Shown in pieces: positions 1 through 7,410 of a stretch of DNA of 14,353 nucleotides (its first letter is position 1; each line of letters opens with the position of its first letter). Below the pieces are notes generated by a model. The model was given only the letters and a program-made list of their open reading frames with translations. It was not told the DNA's origin and did not search any database. The DNA is from Nitrospinota bacterium. Its GTDB lineage: Bacteria; Nitrospinota; Nitrospinia; Nitrospinales; VA-1. The stretch is taken from contig JADFGI010000032.1 in NCBI GenBank assembly GCA_022567815.1, positions 1 through 14,353 of the forward strand, read 5' to 3'. The position numbers were made by a program, and so were the translations under genes.

Positions 1-584
1 ACCTCGGAATCATGCTGGCTGGAAATAACCACTGTTTCAATTCCTATCGGTTTATGATTTATATAACGGACGGATACCTGTGACTTACTGTCTGGCCGCA
101 AATAGGGGAGGGTTCCTTTCTTTCGCAGTTCAGCCAGTTTTCGCACCAGTTTGTGGGCGTACATGATCGGCATGGGCATCAGTTCTTTCGTCTCATTGGA
201 AGCGTAGCCAAACATCATTCCCTGATCGCCCGCTCCCTGCTCGGATTTTTTCCGATCCACCCCTTGGGCGATGTCCCTTGATTGCTGGTCAAACGAAACA
301 AGGACGCCGCAGGTTTCAAAATCGAACCCCATATTGGAATGGGTATAACCGATATCCTGGATGGTATTGCGGACAACTTTGGGAACTTCAATATAGCAAT
401 TGGTGGATATTTCACCCGCCACGACTGCATACCCCGTGGTCACCATCGTTTCGCAAGCCACTCGGCAATTGGGATCGTTGGCAAGTAATGCATCCAGGAT
501 GGCGTCTGAAATTTGGTCTGCGACTTTATCCGGGTGGCCTTCTGATACCGATTCGGATGTAAAAAGGAATTCACCTTTATTCAT
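1..584 (-). CDS. metK: S-adenosylmethionine synthetase (methionine adenosyltransferase), N-terminal part, cut by window edge
   Basis: Makes S-adenosylmethionine from methionine and ATP in the cytoplasm, releasing phosphate and pyrophosphate. About 194 codons are visible; the C-terminal half lies beyond position 1. The ATG at 584-582 is preceded at good distance by the ribosome-binding sequence AAGAGGA. Seen motifs: FTSESVSEGHPDK near residues 8-20, with the ATP-contacting HPDK, and the family signature GAGDQGMMFGYA at residues 117-128, both placed as in E. coli MetK. The reading frame is intact throughout. It is the last visible gene of the leftward series, 186 bp after ptsI, a gap long enough for its own promoter or leader. 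Family assignment is essentially certain; only the missing half is unseen. Confidence 0.97.
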   Translation of the reverse strand, partial: MNKGEFLFTSESVSEGHPDKVADQISDAILDALLANDPNCRVACETMVTTGYAVVAGEISTNCYIEVPKVVRNTIQDIGYTHSNMGFDFETCGVLVSFDQQSRDIAQGVDRKKSEQGAGDQGMMFGYASNETKELMPMPIMYAHKLVRKLAELRKKGTLPYLRPDSKSQVSVRYINHKPIGIETVVISSQHDSE

Positions 585-770
585 TATATGTCCTCTTGGA
601 TTGAAGGATATGTGACCCTGCTACACGGATCAGCTCAGCGCTGGACCAAATATTCGGAACTTGTGATATTTACCATAGCCTTAATGCCACGGAGGGGTAA
701 AGCAGGATTCACAGTCAGCCATAAATTTATTGTACGTACATTCCGGGGCTAGCCCCCAGGCTGGCAGGTA
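585..770 (-). other. ptsI-metK intergenic region / metK leader
   Basis: This 186-bp gap between ptsI and metK holds two perfect palindromes near its ptsI end (731-740 and 745-756) and a CAGCGCTG palindrome at 636-643. I looked for the conserved cores of SAM and SAH riboswitches, common ahead of metK, and recognised none. No convincing -35/-10 pair was found. It may still contain a leader RNA or promoter, but nothing specific can be claimed. Confidence 0.4.
731..756. repeat. Two adjacent perfect palindromes downstream of ptsI
   Basis: TGTACGTACA (731-740) and GGGGCTAGCCCC (745-756) are both perfect palindromes, 4 bp apart, starting 15 bp past the ptsI stop codon. The GC-rich one could form an RNA hairpin only if its centre opens, and no U-run follows it on the coding strand, so it is not a standard terminator. 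They could be protein-binding sites for metK control or part of a dispersed repeat. Confidence 0.5.
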
Positions 771-2558
771 CTAATTAGAATTATTTTCTACCGGGAACAA
801 CTTTTCCCCAAAAGTCGTGTCACGGTCAAAATCAGAAGGAAATCTTGCTTGCATTTCCGATAATATAAAATTATTGATTTCTTCGGTGGATGAGAGACTC
901 AGTGCATGGTCCGCCATTTGTTTCGCCTCTTCCAGGCTGATTTTGCGGATAACTTTTTTTACTTTGGGAATAGAATGAGCTTCCATGCTCAGTTCACCCT
1001 GAAAACCCAAGCCTAAAAGGACAATCGTTGCCAGGGGGTCCCCACCCATTTCCCCGCAAATGGATACTTCTTTTCCCGAATCCCTACCGGCCTTGAAGAT
1101 TCCTTTTAACGATTTTAGAACTGCGGGATGAAAAGGCTGGTACAACGACGCCACACTTTCATTGGTGCGGTCAACGGCGAGAAGGTATTGGATCAAGTCA
1201 TTGGTTCCGACACTTACGAAATCGGCGGCTTCCAGCAAATGATCGACGCAAATCGCCGCCGCCGGAGTTTCGATCATGGCCCCTACGGAGATATCTTCCT
1301 TGAAGGGGATTTGCTGTTTTTTCAGATGGTCCTTGGCATGTTCCAGTAGTTCATTGGCTTCGATGAATTCTTCCACGGCCGAGATCATGGGGTAGAGAAT
1401 CCTGATATCTCCATACATGCTCGCACGCAGTATGGCTTTTAGTTGATGGGTAAAGAGTCCGGGATTGGATAGCGACATGCGGATTCCCCTGAGGCCCAAT
1501 GCGGGATTATTCTCGGGTTCCTCATTCATATCCTGAAGTTGTTTATCCATGCCAATGTCCAGGGTTCTAATGACAACCGGTAACGGTTCCATCTCCTGGG
1601 CCACTTTTTTAAAGTTTTCGTACAACTCATTTTCGGTGGGAGGAGTTTTCGCCATGAGGTAGAGATACTCTGTCCGGTAAAGTCCGACTCCTTCCGCGCC
1701 GAATTTTCTCAGGGATTTAAGTTCATCCGGCGATTCAATATTGGCCATGAGTTTGACGTGAGTTCCATCGAGTGTTTTTGCCGGTTGATGGATGTTTTCT
1801 AAAAGTTTCTGTTCATAGCTACGGTAATTTTCCTGTTTTTTCCGGTAGTGCTTGAGTTGTTCCTCTGAGGGATTGGTGACGACATAACCGTCGATGGCAT
1901 CGATAATTATATGTTCTCCCGTATTTACCTGAGCGGTCAGTTCCTTGATCCCACCTATCAAAGGTATTCCCAAAGCGGATGCGAAAATGGCGACATGGGA
2001 TGTTTTGCCGCCTACCTCTGTTATCATCCCCAACACCAGGTTTTTCGGCATCGCTATGGTATCAGACGGGCTTAAGGCGTGAGCCACCAGAATAACGGGT
2101 TCGTCTATTTCGGAAAGTTTTTCCTGACTATGGCCGATCAGGTTCCGGATGATTCCGTGGACCACCAGGTCAAGGTCGTCTTTCTTAGCTTTAAGGTAAT
2201 CATCGTTCATGTTGTTGAAGAGCTTTGTGAACTTGTCAAGGGTTTCAGTCAAAGCCCATTCGGCATTTAATTTATTGTTTTTGATATTTTCAATGGTGTC
2301 ATTGACGATGACTTCGTCTTCCAGCAGAAGGGTGTAAGTATCCAGGATAACCGCGTATTTGTCCCCCACTTTGCTGGCCCGTTTTTTGATCTCCTGCATT
2401 TGTTTTTTGGATTTTTCAATGGCTTGCCGGAAGCGCATTATTTCATCGTCCACTTTTTCTGCATCCAGTTTTTGCTTGATAATGCAGAATTTGGAGCTAT
2501 CAAGAAGATATATTTTCCCGATCGCCACGCCCTTGGATAATGAGTTTCCTTTAAGCAC
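771..2558 (-). CDS. ptsI: Phosphoenolpyruvate-protein phosphotransferase (PTS enzyme I)
   Basis: Cytoplasmic first enzyme of the phosphotransferase system; it takes phosphate from PEP onto a histidine and passes it to an HPr-type carrier. The protein is 595 aa, the usual length of plain enzyme I and without the N-terminal GAF domain of EI-Ntr (PtsP). Seen: phosphohistidine motif GGKTSHVAIFA with His188; PEP-binding arginine motifs GLYRTEYLYL (292-301) and IRTLDIGMDK (330-339); GLRGIRMSL (355-363); IETPAA near 429; NDLIQY near 453; and SICGEMGGD with acid/base Cys501. The start is GTG, directly preceded by an in-frame TAA, with AAAGG upstream, so no longer start is possible. It lies 80 bp after ptsN, with no HPr gene beside it. 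Its role here is probably to feed EIIA-Ntr and other regulators rather than a sugar permease. Confidence 0.96.
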   Translation of the reverse strand: MLKGNSLSKGVAIGKIYLLDSSKFCIIKQKLDAEKVDDEIMRFRQAIEKSKKQMQEIKKRASKVGDKYAVILDTYTLLLEDEVIVNDTIENIKNNKLNAEWALTETLDKFTKLFNNMNDDYLKAKKDDLDLVVHGIIRNLIGHSQEKLSEIDEPVILVAHALSPSDTIAMPKNLVLGMITEVGGKTSHVAIFASALGIPLIGGIKELTAQVNTGEHIIIDAIDGYVVTNPSEEQLKHYRKKQENYRSYEQKLLENIHQPAKTLDGTHVKLMANIESPDELKSLRKFGAEGVGLYRTEYLYLMAKTPPTENELYENFKKVAQEMEPLPVVIRTLDIGMDKQLQDMNEEPENNPALGLRGIRMSLSNPGLFTHQLKAILRASMYGDIRILYPMISAVEEFIEANELLEHAKDHLKKQQIPFKEDISVGAMIETPAAAICVDHLLEAADFVSVGTNDLIQYLLAVDRTNESVASLYQPFHPAVLKSLKGIFKAGRDSGKEVSICGEMGGDPLATIVLLGLGFQGELSMEAHSIPKVKKVIRKISLEEAKQMADHALSLSSTEEINNFILSEMQARFPSDFDRDTTFGEKLFPVENNSN

Positions 2559-2588
2559 TTAAATACCTTTATTAATAATCCATCGCTG

Positions 2589-2629
2589 AGGCCAGTGGTA
2601 CTTTAGCAGGAAGGCAAAATAACTGGCCT
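2589..2629. repeat. 8-bp perfect inverted repeat in the ptsN-ptsI gap
   Basis: AGGCCAGT (2589-2596) and ACTGGCCT (2622-2629) are perfect complements separated by 25 nt. They lie between the ptsN stop and the ptsI ribosome-binding site, so in the shared transcript they could form a stem-loop affecting processing or relative expression. There is no U-tract, so it is not an ordinary intrinsic terminator. Confidence 0.45.
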
Positions 2630-2638
2630 TGGTCAAAT

Positions 2639-3103
2639 TTATATAAACTTAGCGTCCTCATCCAGAAGATGGGAATAAATTTCCTTTTCGTCCTGAGACT
2701 TCAAGATATTTTCCCGCAGAGCCTGATTTTTCAGAAGCCGGGCAATTCGCGCCAGAGCCTTCAAATGGTGACCCGTCGAATGGGCGGGCGCAACTACGAG
2801 GCAGACAAAATGAACAGGCTTTTTATCCAGGGAGTCGAACTCTATTCCTTCAGTGGATCGTCCAAACAGGGTCAGTATCTGGTCGATTTCTTCCGATTTC
2901 GCATGCGGAATGGCAACATTTTCGCCAATCCCGGTACTGCCTAATTTTTCTCGATCTATGAGCGCGGAGTGGAGAGTTTCTTTGTTTTTAATAGCACCCT
3001 TGGCTTCCAGAAAACTTGTCAATTCTGAAAGAACGTCGGCTTTGACCTTTCCTGATAAATCAGCAATGATGAAATCCTTTTTAAGAATCTCGCTTATTTT
3101 CAT
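2639..3103 (-). CDS. ptsN: PTS EIIA-type nitrogen regulatory protein (EIIA-Ntr)
   Basis: Cytoplasmic phosphocarrier of the nitrogen PTS branch. In known systems its phosphorylation state adjusts potassium transport, stress and nitrogen functions instead of sugar uptake. At 154 aa it is a single mannitol/fructose-type EIIA domain, the normal PtsN length. The phosphoacceptor is His67 in GIGENVAIPHAK (58-69), preceded by REKLGSTGIG, both typical. The gene sits 42 bp after hpf and 80 bp before ptsI, in the classical rpoN-hpf-ptsN order. The ATG at 3103-3101 has no recognisable Shine-Dalgarno sequence upstream. Expected neighbours rapZ, hprK and ptsH are absent. Family and role are well supported; the phosphodonor, normally an HPr or NPr, is not in the window. 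Confidence 0.94.
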   Translation of the reverse strand: MKISEILKKDFIIADLSGKVKADVLSELTSFLEAKGAIKNKETLHSALIDREKLGSTGIGENVAIPHAKSEEIDQILTLFGRSTEGIEFDSLDKKPVHFVCLVVAPAHSTGHHLKALARIARLLKNQALRENILKSQDEKEIYSHLLDEDAKFI

Positions 3104-3145
3104 GAGACGGGTTTTATTTATTTAGAAGTGAATGCGGTTGCTGAT

Positions 3146-3475
3146 TTAATTTTGTAATTTGTTTTTTTCGGCGGAGGCTTGTTTTATCCTTAAATCTTTC
3201 GCCCGTTCCTTATGCTTTCGTAATTGTTTTTCAATTTTGACCAGTGCATTATCCATTGCCGTATACAGGTCATTGGTTTCTTCTTCACTGTGGACGGTAA
3301 ACCCTTTCGTTTTAACGGTAATTTCAGCAAAGTGCCGATGCTTCTCGACGGAAAGCGCGACATGGACATCGGATTTTTCACCAAGTTCATTAATGGTTTT
3401 TTGCATCTTACGATCCAAATGATCGTTGATGGCTTCCGTGATTTCAATGTTTCTTCCGGTAACAGTCAATTTCAT
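3146..3475 (-). CDS. hpf: Ribosome hibernation promoting factor, short form (HPF/RaiA/YfiA family)
   Basis: Binds the 30S decoding region in slow-growing cells and silences ribosomes; short forms usually work with RMF to give 100S dimers. At 109 aa it is a single S30AE domain with a lysine-rich tail, lacking the C-terminal dimerisation domain of long HPF. Seen: the N-terminal MKLTVTGRNIEIT strand, a helix with HLDRKM, a central FAEITVK strand, and DLYTAMDNALVKIEKQLRKHK, which is typical of the family. The ATG is preceded by AGGAG at 7-nt spacing. The position directly after rpoN is the conserved one (yhbH in E. coli). A 94-bp gap after rpoN leaves room for a separate promoter. Confidence 0.94.
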   Translation of the reverse strand: MKLTVTGRNIEITEAINDHLDRKMQKTINELGEKSDVHVALSVEKHRHFAEITVKTKGFTVHSEEETNDLYTAMDNALVKIEKQLRKHKERAKDLRIKQASAEKNKLQN

Positions 3476-3569
3476 GGGTTCACTCCTGATAAACGAAAAT
3501 AAAACTTTAAGACAGGACCTAAATATACATAGGTGGTGATGAGGATTTAAGCAAGTAAAAGGCGTGGAG

Positions 3570-5006
3570 TCAAAATATTTTTTTTCTTTTACTGGCTGGG
3601 GGGATGTTTAACTCTTTTCGGTATTTTGTAATGGTCCTTCGCGCTATTTTTGCGTTTTTGCGCATGAGGGCCTGGACCATCTCGTCATCGGTCAATGGAT
3701 TTTTCGGGTCCTCTTCGGCAACGACCTCTTTTATCATATTCCGGACTCGTACCGAGGAAAGATTAGTGCCCATATAGGATTGTATTCCGCTATGGAAAAA
3801 GAATTTAAGCTCGAATATTCCCTGGGGGGTGTCTATGTATTTGTTGGTTGTTATTCGGCTCACCGTGGATTCATGCATTTCGATGTCGCGAGCCACGTCT
3901 TTTAAAACCATGGGCTTGAGATAGGCCAGTCCCTTATCGAGAAACTCTTCTTGTAATTTGATGATGCTTTTGCCTACCTTGAAAATGGTTTGACGGCGCT
4001 GATCGATACTTTTGATCAACCACAAGGCCGAGCGGTATTTGTTTTCAAGGTATTCTTTGGTTTGCCCTTCCTGAGTCTTGTTCAACAGGTTTTGATAAAA
4101 CGGGTTGATCCTGAGTTTTGGTACTCCTTCGTCATTTAAAGCGATATCGTACCCCTCTTCTGTCTTAACCACAGTCAGGTCGGGAGTGACATAGTCGATG
4201 CCTTCGCTGTTATAGGATGATCCGGGTTTGGGACAAAATTCACGAATCTGTTTAACGGCCTCCAGGATTTTTTCTACATTGATCTTTAGTTTTGATGCGA
4301 TTTTATGGAAATATCTTTCCTCCAACTGGTCCAGATAGGATTCGATCAGGGTTTCCACCAGATGGTTTCGTTCAGGCAGGGCCTGGGCCTGGATCATCAA
4401 ACACTCTTTCAGACACCGAGAGGCTACGCCCAGGGGCTCAAAACTCTGGATTATTTTTAAAACTTTGAGGACTTCATCTTCGGGAGCCTCAGCGATTTCG
4501 GCAATTTCCTCAAGGTTGGCACATAGGTACCCGTCATTTTGAATGTTGCCGATAATGCACTGGCCTATAAAATTTTCCAACTCGGAGTTTACCGTAAGGC
4601 CCAGTTGCCATTGCAAGTGATCGTGCAGGGAAGGATCTTTTTTATAAGTGGCCTCAATTGGGGGTTTTTCCGCGTAATTTTCTATAGAGCTTCCCTGGTC
4701 GATATTGTTCTGGAAGTGGCTTTCCCAGTCTATTTCCGGGTCGGGAGGAGATTCATCTTTTGCCGATTCATTAAAGGGTTCAGAAGCTTCCTTCTCCGGA
4801 TTTTTCTCATCGGAATCGAGTTTAAATTCTTCCTCCTCCTCCTCTTCCAGCAATTCTTCCAAAACAGGGTTTTCCGTAATTTCCTGCCTCACCATTTGAG
4901 CGAGTTCCAGCCTGGCCATTGGCAGTAACTTGATGGCTTGTTGAAGCATGGGAGTCATCACCAGCTTTTGGCCTAATTTCAAACTCAGTCGTAATTCCAT
5001 CGCCAT
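3570..5006 (-). CDS. rpoN: RNA polymerase sigma-54 factor
   Basis: Sigma-54 directs polymerase to -24/-12 promoters and needs an AAA+ activator to open them. All three regions are visible in 478 aa: region I, glutamine- and leucine-rich, residues 4-50, with LKLGQKLVMTPMLQQAI; an acidic region II with a glutamate run around 51-60; and region III with the core-binding part, a helix-turn-helix near 369-395 (ARDIEMHESTVSRIT) and the RpoN box ARRTITKYR at 455-463, close to the C-terminus. The ATG at 5006 has GGAG upstream. A second in-frame ATG lies at codon 3. It follows lptB by 16 bp, so the two are surely co-transcribed, and hpf follows. A sigma-54-like promoter before lptC suggests possible autoregulation of the operon. 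Confidence 0.97.
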   Translation of the reverse strand: MAMELRLSLKLGQKLVMTPMLQQAIKLLPMARLELAQMVRQEITENPVLEELLEEEEEEEFKLDSDEKNPEKEASEPFNESAKDESPPDPEIDWESHFQNNIDQGSSIENYAEKPPIEATYKKDPSLHDHLQWQLGLTVNSELENFIGQCIIGNIQNDGYLCANLEEIAEIAEAPEDEVLKVLKIIQSFEPLGVASRCLKECLMIQAQALPERNHLVETLIESYLDQLEERYFHKIASKLKINVEKILEAVKQIREFCPKPGSSYNSEGIDYVTPDLTVVKTEEGYDIALNDEGVPKLRINPFYQNLLNKTQEGQTKEYLENKYRSALWLIKSIDQRRQTIFKVGKSIIKLQEEFLDKGLAYLKPMVLKDVARDIEMHESTVSRITTNKYIDTPQGIFELKFFFHSGIQSYMGTNLSSVRVRNMIKEVVAEEDPKNPLTDDEMVQALMRKNAKIARRTITKYRKELNIPPASKRKKIF

Positions 5007-5022
5007 AAGGTTCAGCTCCGCC

Positions 5023-5745
5023 CTATAAGGAAAATTGAGTGCCTAGATAAATCCGTTTCACTTTTTCGTCTTGCGCCACTTCGGAAGGCAGTCCCGAAGC
5101 GATGATCTCGCCCTCGTTGATGATATATGCACGGTCCGTGATGCTCAATGTCTCTCTCACGTTGTGGTCCGTAATCAACACCCCGATCCCCCGGTCTTTC
5201 AGGTGGGAGATGATAGATTGAATATCCGCCACCGCAATAGGATCAATACCCGCAAACGGTTCATCCAGCAGTATGAATTTCGGCGAAGTCGCCAATGCCC
5301 GGCTGATTTCGACTCTCCTTCGTTCTCCACCGGAGAGGGTGTAGGCTTTTGCATCCTTGATGTGGAGAATATTAAGTTCCCTGAGCAATGACCGGGCGCG
5401 TTTTTTCCTGTCAAAACTGGACATGTTCTGAGTTTCCAAGACGGCGATGATATTCTCCTCTACCGTCAATTTCCGAAAAACCGATGGTTCCTGCGGAAGG
5501 TAACTCATTCCCTTGTTGGCCCGTAAATGCATGGGGTAATGCGTCACATCTTCATCATTCAGCAGAACCTGACCTTTTTCCGGTCGGGTGAGACCAACCA
5601 CCATGTAAAAAGTGGTGGTTTTCCCCGCTCCGTTAGGTCCCAGTAACCCAACCGTTTCTCCACGTTCAACATTGATCGTAACTTCTTTAACGACTTGGCG
5701 TTTACGATAGGACTTGACTAATTTTATGGTTCTTAAACCTGACAC
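5023..5745 (-). CDS. lptB: LPS export ABC transporter ATP-binding protein
   Basis: Cytoplasmic ATPase of the LptB2FG complex that pulls LPS out of the inner membrane and pushes it along the Lpt bridge. The 240 aa carry all ABC motifs: Walker A GPNGAGKTTT (36-44), Q-loop Gln85 in YLPQEPSVF, signature LSGGERRRVE (137-146), Walker B FILLDEPFAG with Glu162, and H-loop His194. YLPQEPSVF together with LDEPFAGIDPIAV is characteristic of LptB rather than of other ABC ATPases. The start is GTG at 5745; an in-frame stop lies just upstream, so no ATG alternative exists. It sits 29 bp after lptA and 16 bp before rpoN. The lptFG permease genes are not in the window. Confidence 0.96.
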   Translation of the reverse strand: MSGLRTIKLVKSYRKRQVVKEVTINVERGETVGLLGPNGAGKTTTFYMVVGLTRPEKGQVLLNDEDVTHYPMHLRANKGMSYLPQEPSVFRKLTVEENIIAVLETQNMSSFDRKKRARSLLRELNILHIKDAKAYTLSGGERRRVEISRALATSPKFILLDEPFAGIDPIAVADIQSIISHLKDRGIGVLITDHNVRETLSITDRAYIINEGEIIASGLPSEVAQDEKVKRIYLGTQFSL

Positions 5746-5774
5746 TTCTATATTTTAATCTTTTTAGAGGTAAA

Positions 5775-6350
5775 TTACTTCTTTGCGTCGACCCAGACTT
5801 TATTTTTGCTTCCCTTATCGGTTTTTTTTTGAGTCTGGGTTTGTTTTTTTTTGGGGAATAGTTTCATTCGGACCCTATGATTGACAACGAACCGATCCTG
5901 TTCCAGAAGGAATATCATTTCCTTGCCTTCAATTATATTTTTGTCTTCCCAAGCCGTTGCGTATGGTTTTCCAGTAAGAATAATTTTCTGTAATTTATCC
6001 AGATATACCGCCCGGTCGCCCTTGGCACGCTTATTTTTCTTGGTGATGATGACATTGCCGATGGCGACAATCTCATCGGTTTGACTTTTGGTTTCCTTGG
6101 AATTATAAATTTCCAAAATATCCGAGTTGATGGTTAATTCTCCCCAGGTCGCAATAACGTTGCCGGAAAAAATAATCTTTTTCCCTCCATCTAAAGAACG
6201 CATCCTCTCTGCAGTGATTTCAACAGGTTTATCTTTATCCTCATCCGCGCCTTTCTCCAGAAGACCCTGTGAAGACACGAATTCAGGGATCATGAACCCA
6301 AATATCAGGAAAAGAATAACAATGTAAAATATTTGTTTATGGCCAGGCAT
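5775..6350 (-). CDS. lptA: LPS transport periplasmic protein LptA (OstA-like)
   Basis: Periplasmic bridge protein that carries LPS from LptC toward LptD in the outer membrane. The 191-aa product begins with a Sec signal: hydrophobic residues about 7-22, with a plausible cleavage site near residue 28. It then shows the repeating beta-strand pattern of the OstA/LptA fold, with VEITAERM, GKKIIFSGNVIA and AIGNVIITKKNKRAKGDRAVY typical of the family. The C-terminal 25 residues are very rich in lysine and threonine/glutamine and lie outside the fold. The ATG at 6350 has no clear ribosome-binding site and is only 18 bp after lptC, so translation may be coupled. Context between lptC and lptB supports the call. 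Confidence 0.93.
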   Translation of the reverse strand: MPGHKQIFYIVILFLIFGFMIPEFVSSQGLLEKGADEDKDKPVEITAERMRSLDGGKKIIFSGNVIATWGELTINSDILEIYNSKETKSQTDEIVAIGNVIITKKNKRAKGDRAVYLDKLQKIILTGKPYATAWEDKNIIEGKEMIFLLEQDRFVVNHRVRMKLFPKKKQTQTQKKTDKGSKNKVWVDAKK

Positions 6351-6368
6351 GAGTTGGATGCAATTAGG

Positions 6369-6791
6369 TTATTGTTCACCTTCCGGTTTATTTTTACCAA
6401 CTCTTTGAGAAACCATGCTAGAAGATCCAATCATTTTCACATTTCCTTCCAATTGAATGTCCTTGTTTCCATTTTGAATACTGCCGGAGTCTGCAACCAC
6501 CCAGAGTTTCTGCTTATTCTCCTGCCTTATAATCAGCTCCACGTTAGTCAGCAGGGTCAAATCCTTCTCCTGATCGATCTGGGCGAGGTCAGCCGTTAAT
6601 ATCCATTTCTCTCCTTCGCTCACTTCGTGCACGATTTTGAAGTTCTCTATCTCGATATCTATTCCGGCGGCCAAAGCTTTCAGCACAATCTTTTCAACAG
6701 GAGCATTGCTCTTTACAAAAAGATAGTAACCGGATAACCCAACGATGCCGAATACCAAAATCAGGAGTATTTTACGGACTTTGTTGACCAT
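6369..6791 (-). CDS. lptC: LPS export system protein LptC, short form
   Basis: Membrane-anchored periplasmic protein that receives LPS from LptB2FG and hands it to LptA. The 140 aa start with one transmembrane anchor (residues about 7-25). Beta-rich sequence follows, with the LptC-like pattern in ENFKIVHEVSEGEKWILTA and the tail GSIQNGNKDIQLEGNVKMIG. Known LptC proteins are usually near 180-190 aa. Here the gene stops shortly after that strand and lptA begins 18 bp later, so the last part of the jellyroll is missing. I see no leftover coding sequence that a frameshift would explain. The ATG at 6791 has no Shine-Dalgarno. A sigma-54-type promoter match lies 34-50 bp upstream. Identity rests on topology, pattern and position more than on long motifs. 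Confidence 0.85.
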   Translation of the reverse strand: MVNKVRKILLILVFGIVGLSGYYLFVKSNAPVEKIVLKALAAGIDIEIENFKIVHEVSEGEKWILTADLAQIDQEKDLTLLTNVELIIRQENKQKLWVVADSGSIQNGNKDIQLEGNVKMIGSSSMVSQRVGKNKPEGEQ

Positions 6792-6824
6792 TAATCAATT
6801 GAAAAATAATTAATTATGGAAATA

Positions 6825-6841
6825 TGCAATTGGCATACCAA
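6825..6841 (-). promoter_or_regulatory. Candidate sigma-54 (-24/-12) promoter for lptCAB-rpoN
   Basis: Read leftward, the sequence is TTGGTATG, then CCAA, then TTGCA. It fits the known sigma-54 consensus TGGCACG-N4-TTGCW: the GG and GC doublets are exactly spaced and only two C-to-T changes occur in the -24 block. The predicted start is near 6814, giving a leader of about 23 nt before the lptC ATG. No activator site was identified. The -24 block and spacer also form a small dyad (TTGG...CCAA), so a repressor site is an alternative. Confidence 0.55.
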
Positions 6842-6867
6842 GATTAAAAGGATGACACAAGCCGGAA

Positions 6868-7353
6868 TCATTGTAAAGAAAAATCAGGAAATGATCGGGC
6901 CTCCATATGGACGGGTTGAACGCAAAAAGACCGCCGGGATTCATCCTCATAGGTGATCCGAACTTCGATTCTCTCGTCAATCCCCAGTATTGGGGAGGGG
7001 TTGTTATCAATAGGGAACAGTTTTTCAGACCATTCTACGATAGAAACCCCGGTTCCAAAAAGAACCTCTTCGAGACCCAGGGATTCAATTTCCGCCAGGC
7101 TTTCCATCCGGTATAGGTCTATATGATAGATCGGAATTTTTCCCAGATATTCGTTTATCAGGGTGAAGGTGGGGCTACGGATGTATTCTCCAACAGGGAG
7201 GCCCAAGCCTTTGCAGATGCCCTGGGTGAGGGTTGTTTTGCCGGCCCCCAGGTCGCCAAACAAAAGTACTATATCGCCGGGTTTAAGACATTTGCCGAAG
7301 TTTTCTCCAAAAATCAGCGTTTCTTCAGGAGATTTGGTTGTGAGAGAGCCCAT
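6868..7353 (-). CDS. tsaE: tRNA threonylcarbamoyladenosine biosynthesis ATPase TsaE
   Basis: ATPase partner of TsaB-TsaD in making the t6A37 modification of ANN-decoding tRNAs. From the ATG at 7353 it is 161 aa, the normal family size. Seen: SPEETLIFG (8-16), Walker A GDLGAGKTTLTQ (33-44), SPTFTLINEY (60-69), the HIDLYR motif (77-82), and VEWSEKL (106-112), all hallmark TsaE segments. The open frame extends upstream to a GTG at 7440. That codon lies in the loop of a hairpin and the extra 29 residues do not resemble TsaE, so I reject that start. No clear ribosome-binding site is visible before 7353. It follows nnr, its frequent partner in bacterial genomes, with hairpins between them. Confidence 0.94.
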   Translation of the reverse strand: MGSLTTKSPEETLIFGENFGKCLKPGDIVLLFGDLGAGKTTLTQGICKGLGLPVGEYIRSPTFTLINEYLGKIPIYHIDLYRMESLAEIESLGLEEVLFGTGVSIVEWSEKLFPIDNNPSPILGIDERIEVRITYEDESRRSFCVQPVHMEARSFPDFSLQ

Positions 7354-7410
7354 AATGAACCACACCGCCGCAAGCAGATGGGGTATCCGAAAAAAGTTTT
7401 CATTTAAAAG

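Noticed and set aside
585..770. SAM or SAH riboswitch before metK
   Set aside because: None of the conserved core sequences of known classes was found on the coding strand.
2611..2630. Sigma-54-like sequence before ptsI (GGCC...TTTTGCC on the minus strand)
   Set aside because: The GG-to-GC distance is one base too long for sigma-54, whose spacing is strict.
4539..4928. 129-aa plus-strand open frame opposite rpoN
   Set aside because: It lies over the acidic region II of rpoN; its Phe/Ser/Leu-rich product is the shadow of glutamate codons.
6810..7010. 66-aa minus-strand open frame overlapping the end of tsaE
   Set aside because: It is a frame-shifted shadow of tsaE and runs over the candidate sigma-54 promoter; no motif or ribosome-binding site.
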